The notes: generated by a model not told the origin, from the sequence alone. 64,000 nt of DNA from Melampsora larici-populina 98AG31 (GCF_000204055.1 NW_006768827.1:26254-90253), one strand, 5' to 3'. Positions 22,112 through 35,487 are shown, counted from the first letter of the stretch. Translations and numbers: made by a program.

Positions 22112-23182
22112 TTATAAATCTCCAAAGATTTCATCCAATGCATCTTTCTTAACTTTTTTCTTCTTACTAGGACGTGAAAGATGATCAGTTCTTTTGGTTT
22201 TTAGATTAAGAGACTTATCTTTTGATTGAGGCAGAGATGCGGTGCTACAAAAAGCTTGAGGCAGGATATTTATTGCAGGATCAAGAGGTTTTGTAGGGCT
22301 GGTGGACATTTTAGCTTGAATATAGGGAGGTGATTCAACTTTGATTGATTTTGTTGGCGCAACAGGTTCTAGAGACGAGTTTTGATTGTTTTCCAATAGT
22401 TGAGCTCCAGGGTTTGGTTCGGGTATAGATGATTGACGAGGAGTGGTCTGATTGGATGATTTTGCTATTGTATGAGAAATGAATCCGTATCAGTGACACA
22501 GAAAGAATTCAGTGAGCTGGATAGGCGTACTTGAACATAGATCGCCGCTTTCAGATGCTACGTCATCTTTTACCGCATCTCTTTTGATAGATTCGATAGA
22601 AGTGGGTACCAAATGTTGAAGATGAGTTTCAAGACATTCATAAAGTGCTCTGATACGAGATATTGAAGCTATGATAACCAGTCCGGCTGACATGAAAGCT
22701 GTTCTTGCCACACTTTGCATGATAGACCTATAGATTTAAAATATGATAAGTTCAAGACTGATATGTGTCTTCAAGAGATAAAGAAGAAGAACTCACCCAT
22801 AAGATCTTAATAACCTGGCTTGTGCCTAATCTTTGCAAAGTAAATCAGTTTTTGAAGCAATTTCCAAAAGTTTGATAAGTATGAAAGAAGAATGATTTAC
22901 CTCAATGAGAAAGTTTAAGATGAGTACGATATGATTAGTTTGAGTGACATCTATAGGATTTGATAAAACTTTTAAAACTTTCTTTGACCAACGATAAACT
23001 TCTACTGATTTCTTATACCAAATCAAAGCACGATGTTGGTTTTTGTTGAGATAAACCAATCTAGATAAGATATTGATTTCATCATTCAAAGAAGTTGAAG
23101 TTGAAGTGATATATTGATTTGAAGATTGATTTCGATTGGCATTAAGTTGATCTGATGTTAAAGTTTTCATGACCATGACCAT
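22112..23182 (-). CDS. RMP1: RNase MRP subunit RMP1-like
   Basis: Four exons (23182-22901, 22825-22797, 22727-22531, 22464-22112) splice in frame to 286 residues. Exon 1 has the family hallmark of a leucine/tyrosine helix followed by NKNQHRALIWYKKS. Exons 2-3 give ARLLRSYGSIMQSVARTAF and a second long helix. The C terminus is a lysine-rich tail ending DALDEIFGDL, the acidic end typical of fungal RMP1 proteins. RMP1 is a subunit specific to RNase MRP, the ribonucleoprotein that processes pre-rRNA in the nucleolus. Three in-frame ATGs (23182, 23176, 23170) are close together, so the start is uncertain by four residues. Confidence 0.8.
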
Positions 23183-23680
23183 CAAAGAAATGGTCAACAA
23201 CAAGAAAACTGAACATAAAGAGATATAAACCACTTAGACTTAACTACGTAGCACTATGTACATACAAAGACCTTAGGATTGAGAGAAAACCATCAAACAC
23301 GCTTGAAAGTTGAAACAGGTCAAATCGAGAGATTAAAGCAGTCAAATATTAGAGACTTAAATCTAAATTGAACTTGACTGTCGAATTTGCCAAGGTGAAA
23401 TTGAAAAATTGAAAATCAACACTTCGATAGTTAAACGGCACTCAGAGTCAAAGTCACTTCACTTTTACTTATCACCACCAATCATCAGCCCATCATCCAT
23501 CAGCCAATCATCAAAGCGAAAACGAAATTCACATATCCAACGAAACCAAATTACAAAAACCAAATCACCAACCATTCAGACAACCAAACTCAAGATCGAT
23601 AAGAAACTACAATCCAAGTTTAGCTTACTACATCCCCATTGACTATTCTTGATCAGTTTACCATCTCATCATCAAACCAA

Positions 23681-26600
23681 ATGTCAATCTCATCAGTTTA
23701 CTCACAATCCACTTCGATCAATAACAATAACAATCATAGATCAAATTCATTACATCCCTCATCTTCAACTTCAAGTACTCTTCATAGATTACCTGCTAAT
23801 CCTCAATCACCAATCTCATTAACAACAACCACTTCTTCATCTTCATCTTCATCATCAACTTCTCAATCTCAATCTTCACAACAACAATCACAACAACCAC
23901 AATCACAACAACCACAATCACAACAATGTCATTCATCTACTACTACATCCCCTCTACGTCATCAACCTCAATCTTTACATTCAAGTCAACTCTCTCATGT
24001 ATTACCTCTATCACAGCATCATTTATCTCATTATCAACAACATACCGCACAATTGGCGGCTTATATCACCCAAATCTTCTTACCCTCGGTACTTCCTACT
24101 GCAGAGGAATATCAGGTTGATTAATCCACTTTTCCTCCACCAAATACCACTTATTGACTTACCCCCTCATTCTCTCTATCATAAAAGATCAAAGAACAGA
24201 CTCGTCAATACCTTGAAACTTTGGCTGATAAGGTCTCACCAGGTGCTCGACTCTTACCATTTGGTTCCATTGGTTAGTCATCTTCCGTCATCTACTCATA
24301 CATTCGCCAACTTTATCTAATCTCTCAATCTCACCATCTTTCTTTGCTAGCATCCGGTTTGGCTTTAAGGAACTCGGACATGGACCTCTGTTGTCTAATC
24401 GATCATACTGAAGAAAAACCGACCTCCCCAAAACCATCATCAAATGCTGAAGATCAGTCTACTCAAGCTGACCCTTCAGAATCCCAAGAATCTCAAGAAC
24501 CTCAAGAACCAAAACTAACTACAAAGCCTGTCAAGCAAACTCCTGCAGAAATGGTCCTCATCCTTGGTAAACTGATTCAAGAAGGTAAATCCAATTTCTT
24601 ATCATCTGCACGATTCACACTCCAGACAGCCGAACTCATCTCCGATGTCTCAAATTCCGGTTCCAGAAACTTCTTTCATGGTCAAAATGCTACCCAAGGC
24701 ACGAATTCCGATTATCAAACTTTCATTACCTCCTTCGGCTGGCCAACCCTTTGGACTATCATGTGATATCGGATTTGAGAACCGATTGGCGCTCGAAAAC
24801 ACTCGTTTGTTACTCACCTATGCGATGGTTGACCCTCGGATGAGAACTATCGTCTTGTTTTGTACGTTATCTGCCCCATTTGAGGTATCTCTCAAACACT
24901 TATTCTTCATTTCCTCTTAGTGAAAGTCTGGACAAAACGGAGAAGGATCAACGATCCTTATCTTGGTACACTAAGTTCGTATGGCTATGTACTATTAGTA
25001 ATCTACTACCTCGTCAATGGTCGCAAGGATGCAGTATTACCGTACGTCCTCGAGACTTCGAAAGTCATCTTCGAACCAAAACATTAACACATGCGTCTCC
25101 TTCGAACCCCCTATTTTCTACTGCCTTGCTGCTTTTGAAACAGAAATCTTCAACAATTGCCACCACCTAGACCATCACCACCTGAGGAACTGATACATGA
25201 TGGTCATTCTATTTATTTCTTTGATGATCTCGATGCCTTACCTCGCTATTGGACTGGTACCAATCGAGAAAACGTCGGAGAACTTTTGATTGATTTCTTT
25301 AGATTTTTCGCTTCTACATTTCGTTACACGCACGATGTGGTCAGTATCAGATCAATTGGTGGTCTGCTCTCTAAAGAACATAAAGGTTGGATGCAAGACA
25401 TCATCGAAGAGGGTGGCGCCGTCAATGGCGGTCGCAGTCCTTATGCGAAAGTTGACCTGAATCGGCTTTGTATTGAGGTGAGCGGTCTGTAACTCCTGGA
25501 CCTTCCACCCCTAACATAATGATACTCACACTCGCATGAATCATCTTCGTCGATCTATTCGACTTAGGATCCATTCCAGATCAATTATAACGTTGCTAGG
25601 ACGGTCACTCGTGATGGGCTCTTTACCGTGCGCTTCACACATTCGTTTTCACTTCATCTCTTCCCACGATTTACCCAGCCTTAGAATCAGTGCACCGAGA
25701 AGATTGAATCAGGGCCTGACCGAGCCTAGCCATATCTTCATTCACACTCCTTTCTTGTCTGTTGGGGCAAGACCGGCATCATTCCCACTCGAAACGCATG
25801 ATACTTACACCATTCTGTATGAAATTTTCTCATTTGGTCAGATACGGGGTGAATTCATGAGAGCAGTCCGGGTCTTATCTACTCGTACAGATCGATTAGA
25901 TGTAATGATTCGTGAACTTTGCGAGGAAAGACAAGAAGGAGTCTTGATGGCTCCACCTTCCAGTACTGGTCGACGAAAGTCGGCACCCAACCCTAAATTA
26001 CCCTCATCTGCCTCTCAATCTCCTCATATCAATGATTTTCAGTCCCCTCCGGCTCGGAAATGGGGATCTGGATCTCAAGAGCCAGGCCTCGCTCAAACAT
26101 CAAGTAAGGCCGATTCGGATGTCTATACATTTATCAAAACCTCGTGCGCTGATCCTTTTTATCTTGCCTGGCGCTCATGGGGGTTACTCAGTTCGATCGT
26201 TGGCCCTTACAGCCTCTAATGGAATATCAAATGACCCACTTGAAGAGGATGAAGATGATTTCCAACAACAACTTCTTCTACAACAACAACAACAGGAACA
26301 GCATCAGGCCGCAATGAGACACGCTGCTGCGATCTCAGTGCCGACGTATCCGCCGCTTACAGCTAGACTAATGCAAGATCATGTATATCGACAAGCCACC
26401 ACCTCGACCGACGCGAGACCACGCTACCCCCCTGAATCGATTGCTTCGGAACCTGCACCTCTTGATCGAGATCTAGATTGGCAACATCATCCACATCTTC
26501 ATCATGATTCAATCAACTACCTTGCCAATGAAATCCATCAACTTCAATTGAGACAACAACTTCAACAGCAACAGCAACAGCAGCAATTACTACTTCAACA

Positions 26601-27357
26601 ACAACAACAACAGGAAGAGAATGATAAACTGAATGAAAGTACAGCTCTCAAACCTGCTGACGCAACAGATACGAAACCGTCAACTGACAGCCATACTGGA
26701 CCGAATGGGAATGGGATTAATTATTTCCATCGGTTCTTCCAATCCGGAGGAAGTAGTAGTTCAAGTAGTGGTGTACAGTCAACATCATCATCAAATCCAC
26801 AAAGAACGATATATGAAACCAAGCCGAATTATGCACTTGAGTTTGATCATCACCATCATTCATACCCCGCTACAACACCAACATCTGCTAGTACCATCAT
26901 GCCCGATTTCTCAAATTTGCCCATTTCGACGCCTATCCGATTTGGAAATTTCTCTACTACTAGTGGAACAGCTGGCTATACGAATGGAACTGGGAATGTG
27001 AATGGAAGAGGAAGAGGAAAAGGGAAATCGATTGAAAATGGTGAAAAGGAAGCATTAGGAAAGAAAGCAGGAAAGAAAGCGGTCAAAGCTGAAGGAAATG
27101 ATTTGGAGGAAGAACAAGGAGGAGCGGAAGCCGAAGAATTACCTTCGAAGATTGTATTTGGAGATGTAGAAGTCACCACAAGTACGAATTCATCGAATCC
27201 TACTACTACAAATGGGACCCATACAAATCATTCACATCATAACAATCATCATCACAATCACGGTCATAATCATAATCATAATCATCATAAAAGGAAAGAA
27301 AGAGTAAAAGCTTTAGCTACTGTTTTAAGGAGTAAAAGGGTGACTGGCGCTGAATGA
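23681..27357 (+). CDS. Cid1-family non-canonical poly(A)/poly(U) polymerase
   Basis: Nine exons (23681-24115, 24188-24272, 24351-24584, 24667-24861, 24921-25041, 25144-25477, 25568-25627, 25842-26103, 26192-27357) splice in frame to 963 residues. A Ser/Gln-rich amino region of about 120 residues precedes the nucleotidyltransferase core: FGSIASGLALRNSDMDL with the two catalytic Asp, then the third in LSCDIGFEN after ARIPIIKL. Next come FLKVWTKRR, GTLSSYGYVLL, and the PAP-associated domain (ENVGELLIDFFRFFA). The last 400 residues are disordered with poly-Gln, poly-His and Lys-rich blocks. The family adds A or U to RNA 3' ends in decay or activation; which nucleotide is used here cannot be told. 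Confidence 0.9.
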
Positions 27358-28170
27358 ATGAAGAAGAAGAATTTGTGAAGAATAGAAAACAAAAGAAAGA
27401 AAAATTTGGAAATTATGTCTATTTATTTATTTTTGAATGAAAGTTTTTTTTTTGGAGGATTTTTTTTTTAAAAATAATTACTTACTTAACTTAGTTATAT
27501 GTATTTGGTTTTTTTTTGGTGTAGAAGTACATGAAGATTGATTTGATTTTTTTTTGGATTTTTTTTTTCTTCTTACATCATTAAAAGAAATATATTGAAA
27601 AAAAGAAAGAGATAGAAGAAGAAGAAGAAAGAGATATTAAATTCAAAAGTCAAGAAAAATCATTCCGAAACCAACAAAAAAAAATAAGTTTAATTCGTAT
27701 CTTTTTTTTTTTTCTTTTTATCAAAATTCTAAAGTTGTGATTGATCAATCGAAAAAGGAAAGAAAATTGATTAGTATAAATTTGTTATAAATTTTGTTTT
27801 GTGTTTTTGTTTGATGTGTGTGTCTGATGTGTGTGTGTGTGTGTGTGTGTTTTCTTTTATCTTTGGTTTTTCTTTGATATATATATATATTTTTTTACTG
27901 TTACAATCAGTTTTTTTTTTTCCAGAAGGTCTGATCTGCACTTCAAAGATTAACCAAACAAAAACTATAACAAACTTGTGTCAATACAGCTGAGTCTGCG
28001 AAAAATTGCAAATTTTCCACATTATATAGCATTGCTTCCTGTTGCTTCCTTAGCTTGACATATTTTCTTGATATACCCTCAAAAAACTTCAAATAGCTTC
28101 ATAGACTCCAATCTATATACTCGAATTCACTGCCTTTCAACACTCAACTACAAATAGAGCAGCAACCACA
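27358..28170. other. T-rich 3' region and intergenic
   Basis: Long T and A homopolymers, a (GT)n tract near 27815-27850 and a (TA)n tract near 27878. It is probably the 3' UTR of the Cid1-like gene followed by the left flank of the transposase-like element. No gene seen. Confidence 0.5.
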
Positions 28171-31100
28171 ATGTCTCACAAGACTATCCATCAGCCAGAA
28201 GTTGCCAAACTGATTTCAAAGATAATGCGACTCACTCAAGCGTGTCCAAGTTTACCAGTTGCTACCAGGGATGATAAATTATATATGGTTTATCATGAGG
28301 CACCATGGATGAGTCCTCAAGACAAAGATGAAGGCATATGGTTTGCGGTCGATAAGAAGATCACAGCAACTTTTGGAATTGATGTCATTAAAAAAAATCT
28401 GATGCGAGGTTCTCTCGGAATCGAATTGGCTCTGAAATATTTCAGCAAGGCCCGCGATCACAAGACTTGGACACCAAACTCGGAGGGTCTTCTTAAGGCC
28501 AAGCTTCAGATGATTGTTCAGGAATTAATAAGTTAGTTTCACCAATTTTGATATTAATATCTGACGAAAGCTAATTGATTTTGAGTCAAACAATCGTCAC
28601 AGAGGCTGGGGCTTCTGATTTCCTTGATGAAGGGGCAACAACCGCTGATAGAGACAAAAACGAAGGTAAATTTTCTCTTCATTCCTATTAACATGGATCT
28701 CACCATTGAGTGTAGTTTGATTTTATGATTTGCTTGCACATAGCTGGAAAATCAAGTGATTCTATGTCAGCAAGAAAATCTCATGGGGCATCAATGGTCA
28801 TGAAACGTCGAGTTGTTTCACAGCCTGATGTAGATCCAGATGCCTGTCACAGTCAACCCAAAAAACCAGCTGCAAAACGCCCTCAAGTTGATACCCTTGA
28901 ATCCAAGGAAGCTACAATAATCATATCTTCAGACAATGAAGTCACCCTACCACGTAAAAGCACTAGCGCAACTGTATCGGCTCCAAAGAAACCTCCTGGT
29001 GTCTTGAACAAGATCGAGAAGGTCAATCTCATATCTTCAGATGATGAGGTCACCCAACCACGTAAAATCACCAGCAATGTTGTATTGGTTCCAAAGAAAT
29101 CTACGTGTGGCTCTTCCAAAGTCGATAAGGCCAAAAAGGCTACAAAAGTCCTTGATAATTGTCCTTTATCAACACCCAATACCCCTTGCAACCGATGCAA
29201 GATTGAGGTAACATCAGCGGATAAGGAATTTCGATGTCATTGCGGTCAAAAGATGATACTCTTACGAGCTGGGCGCAGTGAGAAAGCACTCAGTCATTGG
29301 AATACAAGTCAGTCTTCTTTCTACTTTCAGATTATCTTTGACCTTACTGATTATAATCACTTTATCAAATTACAGAAGCCTGTAAACAGAAGACCTCTAC
29401 ATTACGCTCAAATGCACTGTTGGTTGGATTTCTGGCCCAATCACACGGAGATGATAAACGGGTCAAACGCGGCTTTGTTGAGATTGAGTGTCCTGGTCTC
29501 ACCGATGCTACATGGGATCGACCACGGGCAACATATTCAATCAACTACTTTCTTGAACATACATGTAGTATCTATCGCGGAAACAATCGACACCGCGTAT
29601 GCCAAGAGCTTTTTGGACAGAATGCGACCGAAAAACAACTTTCAACCGATGAAAAAGCTAGATTGATGACTACACTTGATGCTCGAGCAATATGGGAGGT
29701 CAAACGTCATGGATCACGTAGTGCTATATACTCTCGAAAATGTACAACTACCCTCCTGATAAAGAAAACTGAGAAAATCCAAAATTGTTCAGAATGTGAA
29801 TCTCTCAAAGGAGTCCGTAGTTTGGTCAGCGCAATCAATCATGAATTTGCTGATGAAGATACCCTCAAATATACATCTGATCAGCTCATGGAAACCGACA
29901 TACACCACGCCACCTTTGTAAAGTTCAAAGATCTTCGGGTCTGTAAAAGCTCTCTTGAGTCTTCACAGAACAGAGACTTTCGCGAGTTTCTAACTCATGT
30001 TTCAATCTTGGCCGGCAAGGGTTTATTCAAAGATCGAGAGGCGGTTCAAGGTTTGTTCAAGAGTGTTGCTGTGCGAGCAGAACGTGAAATGGCAGGGAAG
30101 TCTCTCCGAGGGATGCGGGTTGATCCATATTTAGACGACTGCCTCACCACTCTTGGAGCAATGAGTCGCAGTGCACTTAATCTTTTCAGCAAGACTTTTG
30201 CAGGTTGAACAGCCCGAAGTCAACGTATGATTGAGGCAAAAATTGGAGGGAAAATGGAACCTGAAATACATCCAGCAAATTTCCATCGAATTGTGAAGAA
30301 TCTTCAAGCCTTGGGTTACTCAGGACCAATTGCTGCTGCGTCCGACCAGACAGTGTGTGTCAAAACACTGCGACATCATAATCAGTGTCTAGTGGGTGCA
30401 GAAGGAGGCGACAAGCCGTTTGAGAACAATGAAGAACTTAAAAGACTTATGAAAGACATAGTTGACAATGATAAGTTATGTTCAAAGGTGAGTTTGTACT
30501 ATAATTTTTCATAATGTTTGTACAAAACACTGACATAATGCCTCATTTTTCATATCAAGATTCGAGCTTACACCATCCAGGTGCCGTTGCCAAATATTCC
30601 AACTTATGTAGTAGCTCTCATATCTAGTCGGTCAAAAGAAGGAGCAAAAGATATTGCAGATGAGCATGCAGCTGTTATTGAGCTGGCACACACATCCGGT
30701 ATCAACATCATGTAAATGGGAGCTGATGGTGCTGCCACTGAGATATCCGCTCAGAAACTGCTTGCTCAAAAGACTGATAAATATCTTACATATTCAAAAT
30801 CTAACTTGCGAGTACATGTCAAAGTACCTCTGTTTGGAAATCCTCCTCGCCCAGTTGTAGCTGTACAGGACCCAAAGCATGCGAGAAAGACTGGAGCAAA
30901 TCAACTTTTATCTGGTTCGCGGTTGCTTGTCATGGGAAAGTATACCATCACTATCCAACAGCTTGCGGAGATTCTCAAGATGCCCGATAGTCCCCTTCTA
31001 GCAAAGGATGTATTTGATAGTGATAAGCAAGATGATGGCCGAGCTTTTCGAACCCTATCTGCATCCACTCTTTCAGCCTCACTTCGCCTCGATTTGTCTA

Positions 31101-33039
31101 CCGGCTTGACAATTTTTCTTTTCATCATCGGCGAGTTGGTCAATTCTTGGTTGAGTAAAAGTATGGGACACAGAGAGCGCATACGCTCTGCATGGACTGC
31201 GGGATTCTTCTTACGGCGATGGAAAGGCTACCTTCAGAAACGCGAGAAAGAGACGAACAGTCTCATGAGTTTTCATCTAAACTGCATCTCACACGCTAGT
31301 TATAAAATATTCTCCAGTCTTCCCATTTCTCTTCTGGGTATGATCATATCATATCGAGATTACTATCCAGACTATCCATTCTGTCCTTGGAAGCATGGAA
31401 CCGAATCCTGCGAACATGTATTTGGATGGATGCGAGTACTTTCACCTTGCTTCTCCGTCCTTGATGCTCGGTTCATGATGCCAAAGATTCATGCAGTTGT
31501 TAAGAGTGTAATGAGTGGCAAAATCAAAATCCCTCCTTCTGAACACATTCACTCGGGTTATCAATATGCTTTTGGCGACGAGGGAACCTTAGAAACAATC
31601 GAACACCTTCGGACTTACCCAACTAATGCCGAGATCTCTGAGGATCTAACCATCGCCAATCAACTTGCAAATGGTCTGGCTCATCTAGCAGGGATGGGTC
31701 CATTAGATCCTGAAGATGATGACTTACCTGTTGAGGACGATGATCTGCCTTTTGATGATGAAGACCTTGTTCCAGATATGACTGATAGCTCACCTGGTAT
31801 GCGAATTTAAAGTCTTGAAAACTGTAGTATACTTTGTACTGACATCAAGTTTGGGTTCCTATCAGATATATCAACGTGCGCGACTAAGGACTATTGTGTT
31901 CATTACACCTCAAATCCTGGAGAATTTTCTGAGGAGGTTGCTTTTGCTGAAGCTGCAACATTAGCAAAAGAGCAAAATGCACTCGATCTACTACTTAATC
32001 AGGTTCCTGAAAATTTCGAAACCGAAGCAATCCAAAATGCAGCTATGTCCATCACAAACTTAATGAATCCATCTGGTAAGTAATAGTGCCTGCAGTTTAC
32101 AATTCAAAAATCGATCTGACTATTGCTTTCTGGTAAAACCACTTCACAAAGACCGTTTGGCTGAGAGTGCGACTGATCAAACATATTTGAGGCTGGTTGA
32201 ATGCGGAAATTTACATCAAAAAAACCTAGTCTATCTCCGAACAAAGCATGATAGTCAGGTGGCTTGCCATAAAGGGAATGAACGACACCTGATCAATCCT
32301 GACGACTTAAGATTGGACAGTACGACTGTGGACGGCAAGATGAATCCCAGTGAGTGTTCAAAGGCTATTTCTGTATACATGAAGAGTCTTGTCAGCACAC
32401 CAACCGGTGCAGCCCGTAGACACCGCTGGAGTATGGATATTAGGATCAATCTTAGTGGTCTTATTCTCAACACATCTCACCTCCAACAAGTCGACTTGCA
32501 GCAACTATTTGATGGAGGTTTGATCACGCCTGAAAATCCCATTGAGCCCGGCAAATTGCTTTTAGCAATCAAGAATCAAGTAAGTATTGATTTGAAGAAT
32601 CTGCTGGTCTTGTCATTGATTGCTGCTGACCAATTTCTTTTCAAAGCAAATGCATTTATGTCGCACAGTGATTGTGTATGAGTATGTTTCAAAAAAACAT
32701 GCCTTCGTGACAAGTGCAAAATCGAGGAAAAAATTATCTCATGTGGGTGTGCAAGTCCTGACTTACAACCCAGTGTGGCCTGTTGCAATGGCTACTTCTG
32801 CCCAATACCCGTATAGCTGGACATTCAGCCTTCTCGATACAGCTGATATTGTCTATGTCTTTAAACCATCGGATGGTTCAAACTTTGCATCAGTTCCTGG
32901 ACAAGAGGGGAGTTATTCGGTCCCTTCAGTGATTCGAGAAATGTTTTTATCTATTAAGATGGAGCAGTTGGTGAAAAAATACGAGGAAGAACGACGACAT
33001 CAGCTGGCCACTAAGCCAGCTGATGAAGATGAGGCTTAG
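28171..33039 (+). pseudogene. Large transposase-like protein of unknown family, decayed
   Basis: A series of plus-strand exons reading as one gene. A 121-codon start (MSHKTIHQ) is followed by a segment with two repeats of the form SSDxEVTxPRK and a cysteine cluster CNRC...CHCGQK near 29200. A long core 29400-31810 ends with GTESCEHVFGWMRVLSPCF, then acidic DDD/EED repeats. The terminal part 32157-33039 includes a segment of regular Arg/Lys spacing. Two in-frame stops break the core (TGA at 30206, TAA at 30714). The EHxFG block is found in a widespread basidiomycete transposon-like protein family, but I cannot name it. Ends and target duplication were not found. Confidence 0.5.
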
Positions 33040-33155
33040 ATGTCTCGGCAGTTTTTTAACATATGCGCGTGGACTGCCCAGTTCCTGTCCAGCAACTGAC
33101 AAAAATGAAATATACATACAGATCACGCTTCTTTCTCGGGCTTCGGCCGGGCCCC

Positions 33156-33215
33156 TCAGGGCTTTTACCCGCGGCTCGGGGCTTTTGTCCGGGTTTCAGG
33201 GCTTTTGTCCGGGTT
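33156..33215. repeat. Three tandem 20-bp units
   Basis: Three consecutive 20-bp units close to TCAGGGCTTTTGTCCGGGTT; the first differs at several positions, the last two nearly match. GC-rich compared with its surroundings. Confidence 0.85.
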
Positions 33216-33527
33216 CCATAATTTTGAGGTATCTGACCAAAAAAGTCCTATTTTGGACGTTTTTTAAAAAAAACCCAGCTCAACAGGGGGAGAGGCCGGG
33301 AGGCTTGTGACCAAAAAAGTCCTAATTTGACTAAAATTTGATAATTTTCCAGAAAAAAATTGAAAAAAGTCCTAATTTTCGTCAGACACATTGGTAGGAG
33401 CTTTCCAGGGTCCTACTGAAATTTAAGTGTATAAAGCTTTTGTGTACATTTCTTTGCCTTTTGAGCATAACCCTGAGAACCAAAACAAAATCAAAGCAAT
33501 CATATAGTTTTCAAGACCAAGTGCAGA

Positions 33528-33677
33528 ACCGGTCAAAACCGGTTTGGAAACCGGTCATAACTGGTTTGGCCACAGGTTTTCAAAAATTGGGCAAAAACCG
33601 GTTTTTACAGAGGCGGTTTCTGACGAGAAGTCCACCAGCCATGAAATACCGTTTCACAACCGGTGTTTCACACCGGT
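33528..33677. repeat. Cluster of six ACCGGT palindromes
   Basis: Exact ACCGGT hexamers start at 33528, 33538, 33550, 33597, 33659 and 33672, mostly within AACCGGT or AAACCGGT, with degenerate neighbours (ACTGGTT, ACAGGTT, GCGGTTT). The clustering far exceeds chance for a 6-mer in 150 bp of AT-rich DNA. It may be a subterminal transposase-binding array or a transcription-factor cluster; function unknown. Confidence 0.75.
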
Positions 33678-34131
33678 TGGGAAACCGTTAGGGGGGGTTC
33701 GTGGTGTACTTGTCCCGCACTATGTACGTCATCGAATGAGCGAGACCCAAAAGAGATGATAAACAAATCCTCATCTAGGCATGTGCAAAGGGCTTGAAAT
33801 GTAAAGAAGCGCTTCAGATTGTAATTAAGATCAGCTTATGGATAAAAAAGATGAAGATGGAGATAGATCAAGATAAGACAACAAGAAAGATTTCATCATA
33901 CAATCTGCATCTCACAAACAAGATGATCTTTTTTGTAAAGTTGAAAAAGACGAAGATAAGAAAAAAATTAGGAATCGAAATCGAGACAGGCATATGAAGA
34001 AAAGGAGGATATGAAATCGAATTAAGTCTCTTTATGAATAAAACCAAAAGCATAGTAAAACAAAAGAACAAACGTGTACATATATATATATGATCATTAT
34101 TATGAATGAATAGAAAAAAAAGAAAACAGTT

Positions 34132-34884
34132 TTAACAAATTATACATTTCGAATTCTCAGGTTTAGCTGAATCTGGATTAATTTCTTTTTCTACTTCTGC
34201 TAAACCTAATAAAAAACTTTTAGCTACATGTTCACCTGATCTAGCCGAAGCTTCAGTAAATGCACAATTAAATTGTTTGGCTAGAGCTGCACCTTCTTCA
34301 GTTGAGATTTGCCTAATAAAGAAAAAGAAGAAAAATAAGTGTGAGAATTGAATGAGAAGGCAAGTTGGTTTTTGAAGGCAGAGAGAGAGAGAGAACGAAC
34401 CGCTGGGCTTCTAGATCTGATTTGTTACCGATTAGGACCATAGGTACTGAATCTTGACCGGTGAAATTGAGGATCTTATCACGGATGATTGAGACCATGT
34501 CGAAAGAAGATCGAGAGTTGATAGAATAAACTAATGCCCAACCATCTAGACCGATAGCTTGTTTTGAATCGAGAATAGTAAACTCATCCTTCATTTGCAC
34601 CAAATCAAAGAAAGAATCAGTTTTAGAATTGATGATGAATTGGATCAAGAAGAAAGTGATGATAGACTTACATGACCAGCCGTATCAAAGAGTTCTAAAT
34701 GAAACAATTGACCTTTCAATTCGACAGTTTTTTGAAAAGTATGTTCAATGGTAGGATAATAACTTTCTACAAAATGTTCATCAACAAATTGAACAGCCAA
34801 AGAAGATTTTCCCACCGATCTAGAACCTAATAAAGCTAATTTTCTAGGTCTAGGTGGAATAGGTTTACCAGATGGAGTAGTCAT
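34132..34884 (-). CDS. RHB1: Rheb-type small GTPase
   Basis: Three exons (34884-34672, 34588-34401, 34312-34132) splice in frame to 193 residues starting MTTPSGKP. The P-loop GSRSVGKSS has the Arg that distinguishes Rheb from Ras (Gly in Ras). Also visible are YYPTIE (switch I), LFDTAGHDEF (switch II), GNKSDL, and the SAR motif (EASARSGE) in the last exon. The C terminus is CIIC, a CaaX box suited to farnesylation. Rheb activates TORC1 at endomembranes. The same frame is open upstream to beyond 35487, so a longer form with about 200 extra residues is possible; the start chosen matches usual Rheb length. Confidence 0.9.
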
Positions 34885-35487
34885 GATTTTAGGATTCGAT
34901 TTAGTAGAAGTTAGATTTGAAGAAGACATTAAGGATCGAGTAAGTTCACAGAATTTAGCAAATGCAATGTGTTTTTCGATTCGTTGATCTAAGATTTCTT
35001 TGGATGATCGTTCGAGTTCTTGTTCGGTTGAAGATGTTGTTCGAGTACTGGGACTGTTACTTGAACAATAGAGTAAGTTTGAGGTTCTTCTTTTCATCAG
35101 ATTCGGTTTCTGTAATTGTAAGTTCAGTTCTAATGATAATCGGGCTGGTCCCGTGGCTTTAGAATGACACTGTACACGTCCGTCGGATGTCGGGACAAAG
35201 TAGTCACCATACTCGGACCTCGGTTGTGAGATGATACCTTGATCGATTTGTGCTACGTATGAAATTGAATTGGGTGTGTTGGGGCGATGATGATGATGAT
35301 GATTAGAATTAGGTGTGTTTAGTTGATGGTGATTAGAATTGGGTGTAGGTGTAGTAGAATCTCGTGGATTTGGATGATTAGGTATAGTGATCATCAGTTT
35401 AGATTGTTGACGTTCAAGTGAATTACAATCTTTTTTATTTCTATTAGGTGATTTGGATGAAGGTCTTCTTTCATGAGTTGATAACAT
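34885..35487 (-). other. Open upstream extension in the Rheb frame
   Basis: From an ATG at 35487 (MLSTHERRP) the frame runs without a stop into the Rheb start, adding 201 residues. The sequence is low-complexity in part (His/Asn/Pro/Thr repeats), but a 100-residue section ending near ELERSSKEILDQRIEKHIAF looks like ordinary helical protein. Either Rheb here has a long amino extension, or this is a transcribed 5' leader or a separate upstream coding exon. Confidence 0.45.

Larger units (their letters stand above)
33040..34131. other. Repeat-rich intergenic region
   Basis: Contains the 20-bp tandem array at 33156-33215, three AAAAAAGTCCTA words at 33237-33378, and an ACCGGT cluster at 33528-33677. 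It separates the transposase-like pseudogene from the 3' end of the Rheb gene. Small frames are not convincing. Confidence 0.5.

Noticed and set aside
26976..27179. Minus-strand frame opposite the Cid1-like gene
   Set aside because: It is the shadow of the Lys/Glu/Gly-rich tail in the last exon.
27799..27993. Cys/Val-rich frame after the Cid1-like gene
   Set aside because: Produced by a TG microsatellite and T runs.
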